A stretch of DNA of 32,224 nt from Bacillales bacterium (lineage in GTDB: Bacteria; Bacillota; Bacilli; Bacillales; DASSOY01). Location: assembly GCA_035700025.1 (NCBI GenBank), contig DASSOY010000011.1:1-32224 (forward strand), written 5' to 3'. A program made the position numbers and the translations under genes. A model generated the notes under the pieces. The model saw only the letters and a list, made by a program, of their open reading frames with translations. It ran no database searches and was not told the DNA's origin. Positions within the stretch are counted from its first letter, which is position 1. The number at the start of each line of letters is the position of its first letter. Shown here one piece after another: positions 32,188 to 32,224 of this stretch.

Positions 32188-32224
32188 GCTTTCATCCCTT
32201 CCTCGGCGTTTGCTTAACTCCAAT

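Noticed and set aside
1-32224. CRISPR arrays, tRNA genes, insertion sequences
   Set aside because: No regularly spaced short repeats, no tRNA-like cloverleaf and no transposase-like reading frame were seen on either strand.

Overview
The window looks like chromosomal DNA from a Bacillaceae bacterium (Firmicutes). The evidence is a set of Bacillus-type genes: TnrA with its glutamine-synthetase-binding tail, a YmaF-like protein, a DUF3231 protein, YkfC, GpsB next to a type B RNase P RNA, the mitomycin-repair pair mrfA/mrfB (yprA/yprB), parE/parC with a YneT-like CoA-binding protein nearby, and ypwA. Strong AGGAGG ribosome binding sites fit this too. I cannot resolve genus or species. Nearly everything is on the minus strand; only the ymaF-like gene, an MFS transporter and an XRE-repeat protein are on the plus strand.

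Left part (1-5.4 kb): a small redox cassette (61-aa ORF, SagB/ThcOx-type flavin dehydrogenase, aldo/keto reductase cut by the window edge). A histidine-rich ymaF-like gene is next and converges on a ykfC-isochorismatase pair across a shared terminator. Then come a DUF3231 protein and a GH18 lipoprotein. From 5.5 to 9.1 kb is a nitrogen block: amt and tnrA, each preceded by a 17-bp sequence matching the TnrA/GlnR operator, followed by a pabB-pabC fusion. From 9.1 to 13.4 kb is an SgrR-like regulator divergent from an MFS transporter, then an XRE regulator with nine regular 28-29-residue repeats.

Middle part (13.4-26.7 kb): a lone lysine/ornithine N-hydroxylase directly behind parE-parC, then yneT and ypwA, a small coiled-coil protein, rnpB, gpsB (with a possible 24-aa membrane peptide in its leader) and mrfA-mrfB. 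The mrfA promoter carries a near-consensus LexA/DinR box between its -35 and -10 elements. This block is mostly conserved housekeeping and DNA maintenance.

Right part (26.7-32.2 kb): an accessory catabolic cassette in the order cupin, HisD-family dehydrogenase, alpha/beta hydrolase, HpcH/HpaI aldolase, tandem SnoaL-like protein. It is tightly packed, with an ATGA overlap and a 13-nt overlap, ends in a strong hairpin, and is preceded by an SDR gene with its own terminator. The set suggests oxidation, hydrolysis and retro-aldol cleavage of a small hydroxylated substrate, but the substrate cannot be read from sequence. This is the best candidate for an undescribed pathway. A second unexplained signal is a 22-bp sequence present twice in perfect, same-orientation copies about 21.8 kb apart, once inside the SagB gene and once between gpsB and the rnpB promoter.
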